Shown here one piece after another: positions 1-9,678 of a stretch of 64,000 bases of DNA. Source of the stretch: Thalassospira sp. MCCC 1A01148 (lineage in GTDB: Bacteria; Pseudomonadota; Alphaproteobacteria; Rhodospirillales; Thalassospiraceae); assembly GCF_001613795.1 (NCBI RefSeq), contig NZ_LPVZ01000020.1, positions 1,426,001 through 1,490,000 of the forward strand, given 5' to 3'. Positions within the stretch are counted from its first letter, which is position 1. Every line of letters starts with the position of its first letter. The translations under genes were made by a program, and so were the position numbers. Under the pieces are notes generated by a model. It did not search any database. It was not told the origin of the DNA and was given only the letters and a program-made list of their open reading frames with translations.

Positions 1-1
1 G

Positions 2-1027
2 GTCGGTGATATTGATCGTGGCGGGGTGATTGCCTCTATTGTCGGCACGCATGCATTGCTGTCCGATGAGGATCGCCGATGGCTTAAGGGCTATGTGATC
101 AACAAGTTTCGTGGCGATGTGTCGCTGTTTGAACCGGCCACCGGCATCATTGCCGAAAGATGCGGCCTAAAAAGTTACGGTATCGCAACGTACTGGCCCA
201 ATGCCCATAAACTTCCTGCCGAAGATGGCGTAGCGCTGGAAAAAGCCGGGAAATATCACCGCAAGGCCGGGGATGCGACGAACGCAATTCTGCGCATCGC
301 GGTGCCGCATCTGCCCCGTATTGCCAATTTTGATGATCTTGATCCGCTCGCGGCCGAGGATGATGTGGAATTGCTGGTGATAAAGCCGGGGCAAGTGATC
401 CCGGGGGATTGTGATCTGGTGTTGTTGCCGGGCTCAAAATCGACCATGGCCGACCTTCGGTTCCTGAAAGACCAGGGCTGGGATATCGATATTCAGGCCT
501 ATTACCGCCGTGGCGGTCATGTGGTCGGCATTTGCGGCGGCTATCAGATGCTGGGCCGTATGGTTCATGACCCAAACGGGGTGGAAGGCGCACTGGGCAG
601 TGAGGCCGGGCTGGGTCTTCTGGATGTTGAAACCGTCATGGCCGGTGACAAGACGCTTCGCAAAACAACCGGTCTGACGGTTGGTGATAACGCTGCTTTT
701 GCCTCTGGAATTGCTGTTGATGGCTACGAAATCCATATGGGCCGAACCGATGGTCCGGATCGGGAACGCAGTTGGCTTGATCTGAATGGCACGTCTGATG
801 GGGCGATTAGTGCGGATGGCCATGTTTTGGGGTGCTATTTGCACGGGCTGTTTGGCAGCGATCCTTTCCGCGATGCCTTTTTGGCAACCCTTCGTTCCGA
901 AGAAGCGCGCCAAAGTACCCGTTTCGACGCCGGTATTGATGCCGCCCTTGATGAATTGGCCGATCATCTTGAAGCCTGCCTTGATCTTGATGGCATGCTG
1001 GAACTGGCCAAAAGCCGCGCGCCATGA
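2..1027 (+). CDS. cobQ: Cobyric acid synthase (3' part, gene cut by window start)
   Basis: ATP- and glutamine-dependent amidation of the side chains of adenosylcobyrinate diamide to give cobyric acid, in the cytoplasm. The frame is open from base 2 and reads VGDIDRGGVIASI, a conserved CobQ segment, so about 140-150 N-terminal residues (the P-loop region of the synthetase domain) lie outside the window. The C-terminal glutamine amidotransferase domain is complete: LLPGSKSTMADL, the nucleophile Cys in GICGGYQMLG and the His in GCYLHGLFG. The GTG at 26 is not a start, because homology continues upstream of it. Other cobalamin genes follow at 9.7-15.9 kb. Confidence 0.95.
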   Translation, partial: VGDIDRGGVIASIVGTHALLSDEDRRWLKGYVINKFRGDVSLFEPATGIIAERCGLKSYGIATYWPNAHKLPAEDGVALEKAGKYHRKAGDATNAILRIAVPHLPRIANFDDLDPLAAEDDVELLVIKPGQVIPGDCDLVLLPGSKSTMADLRFLKDQGWDIDIQAYYRRGGHVVGICGGYQMLGRMVHDPNGVEGALGSEAGLGLLDVETVMAGDKTLRKTTGLTVGDNAAFASGIAVDGYEIHMGRTDGPDRERSWLDLNGTSDGAISADGHVLGCYLHGLFGSDPFRDAFLATLRSEEARQSTRFDAGIDAALDELADHLEACLDLDGMLELAKSRAP

Positions 1028-1233
1028 CCCGGGTGGCGGTTTTCTGTGTTATCGCCGCGAAAATCGCATCTCAGAGCCGTTCTAGGACTTTACTTCAACC
1101 GCGTTGCATGGTTTGAGATATCTTGCAGTTCCGGGTTGGAAACGAACCGGATTGCTTGCGGTTTTTAGAATGTTTGCGGCCGCGTGACGGGTCTTTGCAA
1201 AACGTTCATTCTTGGTCGGGTATCTTCACGCTT

Positions 1234-1908
1234 ATGCGTCAGTTATATCATTTTTGGCTTTCACCCTTTTCGCGCAAAGTGCGCCTGGTTCTGGCCGAGA
1301 AAAAGCTGGATTTTGAACTCACAGCTGAACCGGTCTGGGAACGGCGTGATGACTTTTTGCTGCTTAATCCCGCCGGTGAAGTGCCTGTCCTCATCGAAGA
1401 AGACGGATCGGTTTTGTGTGATTCCGTCGTCATTTGCGAGTATCTCGACGAGGTCTATGAGGACGAGCCAAAACTGTTCGGATCCAACCCCAAGGAAAGA
1501 GCGGAAATCCGCCGCCTTGTCGCGTGGTTTGATGGCAAGTTCAATCGCGAGGCCACCGAACATCTGCTGGGCGAGAAGCTTCTGAAACGTTTCTTCTCGA
1601 CCGGCACACCCGATACCAAGGTCCTGCGTGCCGGGCGGACCAACGCGGCCTATCACATGGACTATATCGGATGGCTGTTTGAACGCCGTAACTGGCTGGC
1701 AGGGGATCATCTGACCATGGCCGATCTGGCGGCCGCCGCACAGGTTTCCGTGATCGACTATATGGGCGATATCAACTGGTCAAAACATCCGCGTGCCAAG
1801 GACTGGTACATGCGGATCAAAAGCCGCCCTGCCATGCGCGATATTCTGGCAGACCGGCAGGCAAGTTTCCCGGCATCCAGCCATTATGCGGAACTGGATT
1901 TTGAATGA
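1234..1908 (+). CDS. fzlA: GST-fold protein, probable FtsZ-binding division protein FzlA
   Basis: A 224-residue glutathione S-transferase-fold protein. The thioredoxin-like half starts with LYHFWLSPFSRKVRL and includes NPAGEVPVLIEEDG. The helical half has DYIGWLFERRNWLAGDHLT and ADLAAAAQVSVIDYMGD. The tail SSHYAELDFE matches the conserved C-terminus I associate with alphaproteobacterial FzlA, which binds FtsZ and helps drive constriction rather than acting as a detoxifying enzyme. The ATG at 1234 is chosen because the family begins at LYHF; the frame is open further upstream to 1123, but that part has no family similarity. It overlaps the next gene by ATGA. The family call is from remembered motifs; a generic GST is the alternative. 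Confidence 0.75.
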   Translation: MRQLYHFWLSPFSRKVRLVLAEKKLDFELTAEPVWERRDDFLLLNPAGEVPVLIEEDGSVLCDSVVICEYLDEVYEDEPKLFGSNPKERAEIRRLVAWFDGKFNREATEHLLGEKLLKRFFSTGTPDTKVLRAGRTNAAYHMDYIGWLFERRNWLAGDHLTMADLAAAAQVSVIDYMGDINWSKHPRAKDWYMRIKSRPAMRDILADRQASFPASSHYAELDFE

Positions 1909-2717
1909 AGAATTCATCCATATCTGATGAATTCTATCCCGAAGGCGGGTTAAATACCGCCAGTTACGATCTTCGCGCTGATCTTGATCGCAAGATTTTT
2001 GAAGACCCTATTCCCTTCTATACCCGTCTGGCACCAAGCTTGGTGCACGAAAATGGCGTGCTTGAACTCGGTTGTGGCACCGGGCGAATCAGTGCCGCGA
2101 TTGCCAGACTTGATGTCGCGGTCGAAGGCCTTGATCTGTCACCTGCGATGCTGGGTCAGGCACGCGCCAATTACCCCGATCTGACATGGCATCTTGGCAA
2201 TATGTGCGACTTCGATCTGGGGCGGCAATTTGATCTGGTCATTATCCCGTTTCGCGGGCTTCAGGAAGTCACCGATGCCGATGATCAGCGACGTGCCCTT
2301 GAACGGGCCTTTGCCCATCTCAAACCCGGCGGGGCGATTGCCCTTGATCTGATGGATCCGGATTTGCGTTATTGCCTGCCCGAAGGTGATCCGGAGCCGG
2401 TCGAGCTTCCGATCTTTCCGATGCCAGATGGTGTTGGGCAGCCGGGCAGCCGTCTTCGCATCACGGCGCTGGAACGCACCAACGATCCCCTGACCCAGAA
2501 GTTCAGCGAACATTGGCGGTTTGAAGAAATCAACGATCAGGGCGATGTGATTAAACGCGAGGATTGCTGGCATCACCTGCGCTGGGTTCATCGCAGCGAA
2601 ATGCGTTTGATGTTGGAACTATCCGGTTTTGTTTCGATAACGGAATTTTCTGACTTTCAGGGAAATCCCCCGAAATATGCCAGCAATCAGGTCTGGATGG
2701 CAAAACGGCCGGACTGA
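1905..2717 (+). CDS. Class I SAM-dependent methyltransferase
   Basis: 270 residues. The SAM-binding motif I is LELGCGTGRIS (about residues 54-64), followed by the acidic loop VEGLDLSPAML and a post-motif HLKPGGAIALDLMDPD. The C-terminal part carries a WRFEEIN/HHLRWVHRSEM segment common in small-molecule methyltransferases; the substrate cannot be read from the sequence. The start ATG overlaps the stop of the upstream fzlA-like gene (ATGA), so the two are translationally coupled. A hairpin covering the stop codon probably ends the transcript. Confidence 0.85.
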   Translation: MKNSSISDEFYPEGGLNTASYDLRADLDRKIFEDPIPFYTRLAPSLVHENGVLELGCGTGRISAAIARLDVAVEGLDLSPAMLGQARANYPDLTWHLGNMCDFDLGRQFDLVIIPFRGLQEVTDADDQRRALERAFAHLKPGGAIALDLMDPDLRYCLPEGDPEPVELPIFPMPDGVGQPGSRLRITALERTNDPLTQKFSEHWRFEEINDQGDVIKREDCWHHLRWVHRSEMRLMLELSGFVSITEFSDFQGNPPKYASNQVWMAKRPD

Positions 2718-2733
2718 TGCCCGGCCGTTTATA
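2703..2733. terminator. Hairpin terminator overlapping a stop codon
   Basis: A perfect 10-bp stem AAACGGCCGG / CCGGCCGTTT with an 8-nt loop. It starts inside the last codons of the upstream methyltransferase and sits between it and the convergent PstS-like gene. The U-tract is short in both directions, so efficiency is uncertain. Confidence 0.55.
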
Positions 2734-2764
2734 CGCGATGTATTTGCGCTGATCTGTTTGCTGA

Positions 2765-3793
2765 TCAGTTACCGGCGAACTTCGCGGCACTGGTCATGGT
2801 CTCTGCGCGCTCGTCAGCGGTCAGCGGTACCAGACCGTTATCGGCCAGAAGACCGTCTTCACCAATCACAGCGTCCGATACATAGGTCGAGATGAAGTCA
2901 CCCAGGCTTTGTACCAGTTGCTGGTGGTCGTCCTTGACGTAAAGATAAAGCGCACGCGATGCCGGATAACTGCCATCAAGGATGGTTTCATAATCCGGTT
3001 CAATCCCGTTGATCGGAACACCCTGAAGACGTTCACGGTTACGCTCCAGATTGTTAAAGCCCATTACACCATATGAGGTCGGGTCTTTTTCAAGCTTGCT
3101 GATGACAAGCCGGTCATTCTCGCCCGCCTCGATATAGGCGCCGTCGTCGCGCAGCGTACGGCACAGAAGCCGGAAGCTGTCCGGATCGGATGCCTCAAGA
3201 CTTGCGATATCGGAAAACGTCGCACACCCCTGATCAAGCAACAGCTGCCCCATCAAATCGCGTGTGCCCGAAGTTGGCGGCGGACCATACACGCGGATTT
3301 TCAGGTCCGGCAGGCTCGGGTCGATATCCGACCATTTTTCGTGCGGGTTGGGCACACTGGCACCCTTGACCGGAACCGTTCGGGCAAGGGCGAGGTAAAG
3401 CTGGCGGGCGGTAAGCGACATGTCTGGTGCGTCGCGCGATCCCAGCAAGACAATGCCGTCATAGCCGATCTTGATTTCGCTGATGTCGCGAACCGAATTC
3501 GCCGCACAAATGGCGGTTTCCGATCCTGTGATCGGGCGTGACGCATCGACAATATCGGGGAACTGTGCACCAATACCGCCACAAAACAGCTTGAATCCGC
3601 CACCCGAACCGGTGCTTTCAACCACCGGGGCCGGTGCGCCGGTGGTCTTGGCGAAATGTTCGGCGACCTTCGTGGTCAGCGGAAAGATCGTTGATGATCC
3701 AACGATCCTGATCTGATCACGGGCTTCTGCAGCAGGTGATGCCAGAAGCGCAATTGATGCAGCAAAGGTAGCCAAGGCAAGCGTGCGACGCAT
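2765..3793 (-). CDS. PstS-like phosphate ABC transporter substrate-binding protein
   Basis: 342-residue periplasmic binding protein. A Sec signal peptide is visible (MRRTLALATFAA..., cleavage likely after SPAAEA). The mature protein begins with the PstS-type RIVGSSTIFPLTTKVAEHF and has ESTGSGGGFKLFCGG, the phosphate-loop glycine/serine cluster. The start at 3793 is chosen because GGGGGA stands a few bases upstream and the signal peptide begins there; an in-frame ATG further upstream lacks both. No pstC, pstA or pstB genes are nearby, so it either serves a distant transporter or works as a scavenging or sensory binding protein. I looked for a Pho box upstream and found no convincing one. Confidence 0.82.
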   Translation of the reverse strand: MRRTLALATFAASIALLASPAAEARDQIRIVGSSTIFPLTTKVAEHFAKTTGAPAPVVESTGSGGGFKLFCGGIGAQFPDIVDASRPITGSETAICAANSVRDISEIKIGYDGIVLLGSRDAPDMSLTARQLYLALARTVPVKGASVPNPHEKWSDIDPSLPDLKIRVYGPPPTSGTRDLMGQLLLDQGCATFSDIASLEASDPDSFRLLCRTLRDDGAYIEAGENDRLVISKLEKDPTSYGVMGFNNLERNRERLQGVPINGIEPDYETILDGSYPASRALYLYVKDDHQQLVQSLGDFISTYVSDAVIGEDGLLADNGLVPLTADERAETMTSAAKFAGN

Positions 3794-3917
3794 TTCGTCC
3801 CCCAAAAACTTTCCGGTCATGGCCCGGCGTGTGGTTCTACCGGTCATATACAAGGAAATCTGTCACAGCGAACCAGTTTTCTGAAAGTCAGACGGCTCTG
3901 GTCTTGATCCGATTTCG

Positions 3918-4736
3918 CTAGTTCGATCCGGTGCGAACATCCATCTTCTCTATATTCGCTTTTGCCGCATCGGCAACAGGGGTTCCGTTTGAAAGTTCTA
4001 TGACATTTAGCCAGTCGCGACGGGCCAGATCATCCTCGCCCGCGATCCGATACAGCTTTCCGCGCTCGAAAAGTGCCTGCACATTTTGCGGATCCTGACC
4101 CAGAACGTTCTCGATATCGGTCATTGCCAATTCGTAACTTTCAAGCAACCGCCATGCAGAGGCCCGATAAATCAGGGCTTCGGCATATCCCGGTTGAAGA
4201 TCAAGCGCCTTGTTCAGATCATCAATCGCTTCCCAGTACTGCCCGGCAAGGCCAAGTGCCATGGCGCGGTCAACCCAAAGCTGCGGGTTATTTGGCACCA
4301 GTTCAAGCGCGCGGCTTTGATCGCGCCAGGCATATTCAAGGTTATCAGCCATCATCCAGGCCTGACCTGCCTGGGCCAGCATTCCCGCGACGACACCCGG
4401 TCCGGCCGAGCTGTCCTTTGCCAGCGCATCAAGGCGGGTCGCGGCTTCTTCATATTTTCCAAGCGATATCAGCGCCACAGCGACACAATGGCGCGCTGGT
4501 TCTCCGCCACCCAGATCGCGCCACGCAATCGCGCTTTCAAAGCCGTCTTCGGGTTTGAGCTGTGCGAGTTTGATACAATCGCGATATTGCTGGCTTTCTT
4601 CCTGTGTCATGCCGCCGTTGCTTTCGGTTTGGGCGCGGGCGTCGGTTATACCTGTGCCCCAGAAACCCACAAACCCCGCCAGACACAGCAAGCCTGTGGC
4701 GCGCGCTATGATCGAGGTGCCGGAAAGTCGTGACAT
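3918..4736 (-). CDS. Exported TPR-repeat protein
   Basis: 272 residues with an N-terminal hydrophobic segment (LLCLAGFVGFWGTGI) that looks like a signal peptide or anchor, then TPR helices: LGKYEEAATRLDAL, NNPQLWVDRAMALGLAGQYWEAIDDLNKAL, GYAEALIYRASAWRL and NVQALFERGKLYRIAGEDDL. TPRs mediate protein-protein contacts; no enzyme domain is seen. The ATG at 4736 has GGAG upstream; the frame is open further to 4847 without a better start. It lies upstream of the PstS-like gene on the same strand, 124 bp away, which may or may not be the same transcript. Confidence 0.75.
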   Translation of the reverse strand: MSRLSGTSIIARATGLLCLAGFVGFWGTGITDARAQTESNGGMTQEESQQYRDCIKLAQLKPEDGFESAIAWRDLGGGEPARHCVAVALISLGKYEEAATRLDALAKDSSAGPGVVAGMLAQAGQAWMMADNLEYAWRDQSRALELVPNNPQLWVDRAMALGLAGQYWEAIDDLNKALDLQPGYAEALIYRASAWRLLESYELAMTDIENVLGQDPQNVQALFERGKLYRIAGEDDLARRDWLNVIELSNGTPVADAAKANIEKMDVRTGSN

Positions 4737-5004
4737 GAAAAGCTCCGTCTTTGGCAAAAATTGCTGGCAGACACCATAGAAGATCATTTGGGCGATCCAC
4801 CATGCCTGAATGCGCATATCTGAAAATTCACAGTTTTGAATTCTCACATCATGAAAACGGCAAGATAATGATTGTTGTTCCCGAAATCGAACCTTCGCGG
4901 GAACAAATCATACTGCCAAAAGGTTTTGCCAAAAGGCTTTGTTTGTATGTGGCAAGGTCGTTACTGTGCCTTCACACTAGTTTGCCGTCATAAAAGGTGC
5001 CTTG

Positions 5005-5907
5005 ATGACCAATAAGTTGTTCTGTTTCGGACTGGGATTTTCCGCCCGCCTTGTCGCCCGCGCGCTTCAGGCAAAAGGTTGGAAAATAGCCGGAACCACG
5101 CGGAGCACTGATAAGGCCCAACAGCTGAAGTCCGAAGGTATTGAGCCTTTCATCTTCGCCGATGATCAACCGATAGCCGATATTGCAAGCGCCCTTGATG
5201 GCGTGACGCATGTTCTGTCTTCTGCCCCGCCCGGCGGGCAGGGGGACCCGGTCATTCATCATCATGGTGGTGATCTGGCCAGCCTGCCGGCAGGCACTTG
5301 GATCGGCTACTTGTCGACCACCGGGGTGTATGGCGATTGGGGTGGCGCCGAAGTCACTGAAGAAGATGATCTTTTGCCAAGTGGCAAGCGCGGGCGCAGG
5401 CGGGTGGCCGCAGAAAAGGCGTGGTTTGATCTGGGCCGCCGTCATGACCTGTGTGTGCAAAGTTTCCGTTTGGCGGGTATATACGGCCCCGGCCGCAATG
5501 CGCTTGAAACGGTCCGGTCGGGCCGGGCACGCCGGATCGTCAAACCCGGCCAGGTTTTTTCACGTATTCACGTCGAAGACATCGCCCAGACTGTTCTGGC
5601 GTCGATCAAACAGCCTAATTGTGGTGCGGCCTATAATGTCTGTGATGATGATGCGGCCCCGCCGCAGGATGTCATTGCCCATGCTTGCGGGTTGCTTGGT
5701 GTTGATCCGCCGCCCGAACAGGATTTCGCAACTGCCAAGCTTAGCCCGATGGCCGCAAGCTTTTATGAAGACAACAAACGCGTTTCAAATGCGCGGATCA
5801 AACAGGAACTCGGCGTAAAGCTGCGTTATCCGGATTATCGGGCCGGTTTGATGGCGCTTTATGATGAAATTCTGGACGAAGCAGGGACAAAAGACGCAAT
5901 TGATTAA
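5005..5907 (+). CDS. SDR-family NAD(P)-dependent epimerase-like protein (YeeZ type)
   Basis: 300 residues. The N-terminal Rossmann motif is slightly atypical (LFCFGLGFSARLVARAL), followed by KIAGTTRSTDKAQQL, then GYLSTTGVYGDWGG and RLAGIYGPGRNALE, which match the extended/atypical SDR group represented by E. coli YeeZ. The usual YxxxK pair is not obvious. The function of the group is not established. The ATG at 5005 follows AAAAGG; a TTG one codon earlier is less likely. It is followed by a consensus-like promoter for the next gene, so it is probably monocistronic. Confidence 0.78.
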   Translation: MTNKLFCFGLGFSARLVARALQAKGWKIAGTTRSTDKAQQLKSEGIEPFIFADDQPIADIASALDGVTHVLSSAPPGGQGDPVIHHHGGDLASLPAGTWIGYLSTTGVYGDWGGAEVTEEDDLLPSGKRGRRRVAAEKAWFDLGRRHDLCVQSFRLAGIYGPGRNALETVRSGRARRIVKPGQVFSRIHVEDIAQTVLASIKQPNCGAAYNVCDDDAAPPQDVIAHACGLLGVDPPPEQDFATAKLSPMAASFYEDNKRVSNARIKQELGVKLRYPDYRAGLMALYDEILDEAGTKDAID

Positions 5908-5920
5908 CAACAGCGCATTG

Positions 5921-5948
5921 TTGACGACACTTACGGGTCGTATATAAC
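5921..5948 (+). promoter_or_regulatory. Sigma-70-like promoter for the NDUFA9-like gene
   Basis: TTGACG and TATAAC separated by 16 bp, in the gap after the upstream SDR gene, leaving a leader of roughly 160 nt before the ATG at 6117. The match is to the general -35/-10 consensus; it is not experimentally shown. Confidence 0.6.
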
Positions 5949-6116
5949 CCAAAAGCCTGCGGAAAATCATATCGTCGCTTGTTTGGGCACCATATGATTG
6001 TCCACAGGAGCAGTTTCGGACCGGATCGCCAGGCGGTTCGGACCCCAAAGCCACCGAGCACCGGCACATGATGTGGGTCCATCCACATTTTCCCGACCGG
6101 CAAGGAGAGAGCAATT

Positions 6117-7124
6117 ATGGATCGTCGTATTGTAACCGTCTTTGGCGGCACCGGATTTGTCGGACGTCATATCGTCAAGCGTCTGCTTGAGCGTGATTTT
6201 ATCGTCCGTGTCCCGACCAGAAGCTTTGAGCGCGTCAAAAAGCTCAAACCGATGGGCTATCTGGGACAGGTCGTTCCGGTCCATTGCGATGTGCGCGATG
6301 AAGACAGCATCAAGGACGCAATCGAGGGTTCCGAAGCGGTGATCAACCTGCTTGGCATTCTTTATGAGCGTGGCAGCAAGAATTTCCTCAATATCCACGT
6401 CAAGGCAGCAAAACGTATTGCCGAAGAAGCCAAGGCGACCGGCGTAAAAACGCTTTTGCATATGTCGGCCCTTGGTGTGGATAAAAACACCTCTGCCAAC
6501 TATGCGACATCGAAGCTTGCCGGTGAAAAGGCCGTGCGCGAAGTTTTCCCGGATGCGGTGATCTTCCGTCCTTCGGTCATCTTTGGCCCGAATGACAACT
6601 TCCTGAACAAATTTGCCACCATGGCTCGTTTCTCACCGGTTCTGCCGGTTGTCGGTGCGCCGGGCCTGCCGAAAGTTGATCTGGGCGAAGGCAAGGTCGA
6701 TCTGCACGGCGAAGGTGGCCCGAAATTCCAGCCGGTTTATGTTGGCGATGTTGCCGATGCCTTTGTCACAGCCCTTACCGAAGGCAAATCTGCTGGCAAG
6801 ACCTATGAGCTTGGCGGACCTGAAACCCTTTCCTTCATGGCGCTTTTGCAGGACATGCTGCGGATCACCCGTCAGCGTGCCATTCTGATGCCGGTTCCGT
6901 TCTGGCTGGCCTCAATCAAGGCATTCTTCCTGCAGTTCCTGCCGGTTCCGCCGTTGACGCCCGATCAGGTGCGTCTGCTTAAAACCGATAACGTGGTGTC
7001 TGACGGAGCAGAAGGCTTTGCCGAGCTTGGCATTACGCCAAACAGCCTTGAGGCGATTGCACCGTCTTATCTCAAGCGCTTCTGCCCACCGCGCAAATCC
7101 GGCGAGTTCCGCCGTTTCGTCTAG
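6117..7124 (+). CDS. NDUFA9-like NAD(P)-binding protein (complex I accessory family)
   Basis: 335 residues. The N-terminal Rossmann motif is VTVFGGTGFVGRHIVKRLL (residues 5-23), followed by VPTRSFERVKKL, LHMSALGVDKNTSANYATSK, a YxxxK-type active site region, and FRPSVIFGPNDNFLNKFA. This is the atypical SDR family of mitochondrial complex I subunit NDUFA9 and its alphaproteobacterial relatives, which are thought to bind NADPH and support complex I or quinone-related steps. A strong AAGGAGA precedes the ATG. A consensus-like promoter lies about 170 bp upstream and a strong terminator follows, so it appears monocistronic. Confidence 0.88.
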   Translation: MDRRIVTVFGGTGFVGRHIVKRLLERDFIVRVPTRSFERVKKLKPMGYLGQVVPVHCDVRDEDSIKDAIEGSEAVINLLGILYERGSKNFLNIHVKAAKRIAEEAKATGVKTLLHMSALGVDKNTSANYATSKLAGEKAVREVFPDAVIFRPSVIFGPNDNFLNKFATMARFSPVLPVVGAPGLPKVDLGEGKVDLHGEGGPKFQPVYVGDVADAFVTALTEGKSAGKTYELGGPETLSFMALLQDMLRITRQRAILMPVPFWLASIKAFFLQFLPVPPLTPDQVRLLKTDNVVSDGAEGFAELGITPNSLEAIAPSYLKRFCPPRKSGEFRRFV

Positions 7125-7145
7125 GGCCACAAAGCCAAAGATACG

Positions 7146-7178
7146 AAAAACCCCGCCGATATGTCGGCGGGGTTTTTT
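7146..7178. terminator. Strong bidirectional intrinsic terminator
   Basis: Stem CCCCGCCGA / TCGGCGGGG with loop TATG, flanked by AAAAA and TTTTTT, between the convergent NDUFA9-like and chemoreceptor genes; it can stop transcription from both sides. Confidence 0.92.
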
Positions 7179-7200
7179 ATTGAGATAACCTTGGTGAAAT

Positions 7201-9348
7201 CTATTCGCTGCGCACCCGGGTGACGAAGTTGTTGGCTTCTGTCTGAAGGCTGTGCGCCTTGGCCAGAAGGTCTTCGGCGACCGAGCGGGCGGAACCCGAC
7301 ATTTCGCGGAATTCTTCGGCGGCACGTGAAACACTGGCCATGTTGTCCGATACATGGCGGACGCCATTGGCGGCTTCTTCCGATCCATTGGCGATTTCAC
7401 CGGTGGCGGCACCCTGTTGGCTCATCGCAGCTGCAATCGAGCTTGAAATACTGTCGATTTCGCCGATTGTCCGGGCAATGGTCGAAATCATTTCCACGGC
7501 CTGACTGCTGACGTCGCGCATTTCGCTGATCTGCTGGCTGATATCCTCGGTCGCGCGCTGGGTCTGGGACGCCAGGTTTTTGACCTCGTTGGCGACCACG
7601 GCAAAGCCCTTGCCAGCATCCCCGGCACGGGCACTTTCGATGGTGGCATTGAGCGCCAGCAGGTTGGTCTGATCGGCAATGGTTGTGATCAGTTCGATCA
7701 CCTCACCAATACGGTCTGCGGTATCTGACATCTTGCGGACGGTTTCATCAGATTTCCGGGCTTCGGCCACGGCCGTTTGCGAAATCTCCTCCGCCTTGGC
7801 AACTTGTCGTTCGATCTCACGGATCGAGGCAGACAGTTCCTCGGTCGCAGATGAAACCGAACTGACGTTGCTTGATGCATTTTGTGATGCCTCGTTGACC
7901 TCTGCCGCACGGGTGACGTTATCACCCGCATTGCGTTCCATGTTATCGGCCGTATCGCGCATTTCGTTGACCGCGGTCAGAAGCTCCGTCACCAGCGTGT
8001 TGACCGAACTTTCAAATCCGTCGGCCATTTCATGCAGGGCCGCGCGGCGTTGTTCTTCGGCGCGTTCTTCGGCTTCCTTGTTTTGGGCGCGCAGGCGTTC
8101 GGCCTCCCGGGCGTTTTCGCGGAACGTCTCGACCGAACGCGCCATATCAGCAATTTCGTCTGATCCGCTGTCTTTTACCTCTGCATCAAGGTCGCCCTTT
8201 GTCAGGCGGGTCATCGCACCATTCAGGCCAATCAGGCGACGCAACAGGTTGCGACTGACATAAAGCCAAAGGATCAGCGTCGGAATGACGATGGCGGCAA
8301 TTGCCACGACGATCATGATGATTTCAGCGGTTGCGATGGTTTCTGCCACGCCACTGTTGGCATCGTTGATCTTGGCACGCATTTCGCCCAAAAGGCGCTC
8401 GGCCGTGAGGGCGATCTGTTCGGTGATCGCCGCATTGTCATCAAGAATGGTATTAAGTTGCTCTTCCGTGGCAAATTCCGCCTGACGCAGGGCAAACAGG
8501 TTATTTGGTTTGGACGGGTCAAGCGCAGCCTGAAGCTCTGCCAGGGTTGCCTGCGCGGTTTCCTTTGCCTCCGGGTCGGGCATCAGGTCGATGCCTTTTT
8601 GCAACTGGGTCAGGATCGGATTGATCGCGAACTTGACCTTATCAAGTGCATCAGTGTCACGTGCGGCAACGACCTGTTCGGCAAGACCCGGGATCTGAAA
8701 CGCAATGGCGCGCAGATCGCTCATATTCTGGGCATCAAGCGCATCCACATCGAGAAGCTTATCAAGCGTATTAAACGCTTCGTTGGTCTGATCTTCGCGC
8801 CCGACCATAGAATAAAGAGCGGACGCGCTGTTGGTGAGCGCCATATTGGCGTCGGTATTCAGCGCGCGCGCAGATGCCTCGATCGCATTGGCCGCAGTGA
8901 CAATCTCATTAACCAGTGCGTTGGTCGCGACGTCGTTGGCAAACAGCGACATCTGCGTTTCCTTCAGCGCCCGGATATTGCCGACCAGCGTTTCTGTCTG
9001 ATTGGAAAACTCGCTCAGGATTGCGCCATCAACGCCAAGCTCGGCAAGAGCCGCGATGTCGTTGTTAAGCTCTGTTTCAATCTGATCCAGTTCGGCGCTG
9101 ACAGCTTCGATTTCTTCGGCGTTCTGGGCAACGGCAACGTTGCGCGCGATGTTGCTGACCTGGTTGCTACGCGCATAAAGCTCTTGTCCGGTGACAAGGG
9201 CCGGTATCGCCTCGTTTGAAACGACCGATTGTTGTGTCTGTGTAATTCTAAAGGCAAAAACAGCCAGTGCGGCCGCAATAACAGCGAGCAACGCGATGGG
9301 CACAATCGCCATCATCAAGCGTCCTCGCAAACCAAACCTGCCAGTCAT
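7201..9348 (-). CDS. Methyl-accepting chemotaxis protein with large helical periplasmic domain
   Basis: 715 residues. TM1 is at about 10-33 ([19 protein letters not shown]). A long all-helical periplasmic region of about 300 residues resembles the helical bimodular/TorS-type sensor. TM2 is at about 340-365, then HAMP ([20 protein letters not shown]) and a cytoplasmic signalling hairpin with the CheA/CheW contact tip [19 protein letters not shown]. It would relay a periplasmic ligand signal to the chemotaxis kinase. GGGGGAA stands upstream of the ATG. No che genes are adjacent, so it is an orphan receptor. The ligand is unknown. Confidence 0.93.
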   Translation of the reverse strand: MTGRFGLRGRLMMAIVPIALLAVIAAALAVFAFRITQTQQSVVSNEAIPALVTGQELYARSNQVSNIARNVAVAQNAEEIEAVSAELDQIETELNNDIAALAELGVDGAILSEFSNQTETLVGNIRALKETQMSLFANDVATNALVNEIVTAANAIEASARALNTDANMALTNSASALYSMVGREDQTNEAFNTLDKLLDVDALDAQNMSDLRAIAFQIPGLAEQVVAARDTDALDKVKFAINPILTQLQKGIDLMPDPEAKETAQATLAELQAALDPSKPNNLFALRQAEFATEEQLNTILDDNAAITEQIALTAERLLGEMRAKINDANSGVAETIATAEIIMIVVAIAAIVIPTLILWLYVSRNLLRRLIGLNGAMTRLTKGDLDAEVKDSGSDEIADMARSVETFRENAREAERLRAQNKEAEERAEEQRRAALHEMADGFESSVNTLVTELLTAVNEMRDTADNMERNAGDNVTRAAEVNEASQNASSNVSSVSSATEELSASIREIERQVAKAEEISQTAVAEARKSDETVRKMSDTADRIGEVIELITTIADQTNLLALNATIESARAGDAGKGFAVVANEVKNLASQTQRATEDISQQISEMRDVSSQAVEMISTIARTIGEIDSISSSIAAAMSQQGAATGEIANGSEEAANGVRHVSDNMASVSRAAEEFREMSGSARSVAEDLLAKAHSLQTEANNFVTRVRSE

Positions 9349-9678
9349 TTATAAAGTTCCCCCAACGGCACAAATATTGTCCGGCGGCTTTTTGCCCTTG
9401 CTTCGGACGTATTCCCAATGTCGGATAACGCATCGCGCAATGGTAATTGCCGCGGAAACGCGTTATCCGCCCCGCACTGGAGACTATTCAGAAGCCGCCA
9501 AGCACTGGCAAGATTAATCGTCTTGGATGGAACAGTTTCGTGAATTGTTTGAGAATTACCGCTCTTGTCGGCAGGGGGTAGCTATCTGGGGGAGTTTGTT
9601 TTCCGGAATAATTCTACCCATGGGCATTTTGTCCTCGCCGGGGAGAATCGCCGATAGTCCGTGCGTGTGATCCGGGTG
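9349..9678. other. Non-coding gap between chemoreceptor and cobK
   Basis: About 330 bp between the chemoreceptor start and the 3' end of cobK, both on the minus strand. It should hold the chemoreceptor promoter. I looked for sigma-54 and sigma-70 motifs and found none convincing, and no ORF with a ribosome binding site. Confidence 0.5.

Noticed and set aside
3794..3917. Pho box before the PstS-like gene
   Set aside because: Only one partial CTGT(C/G)A-like half-site, no tandem repeat.
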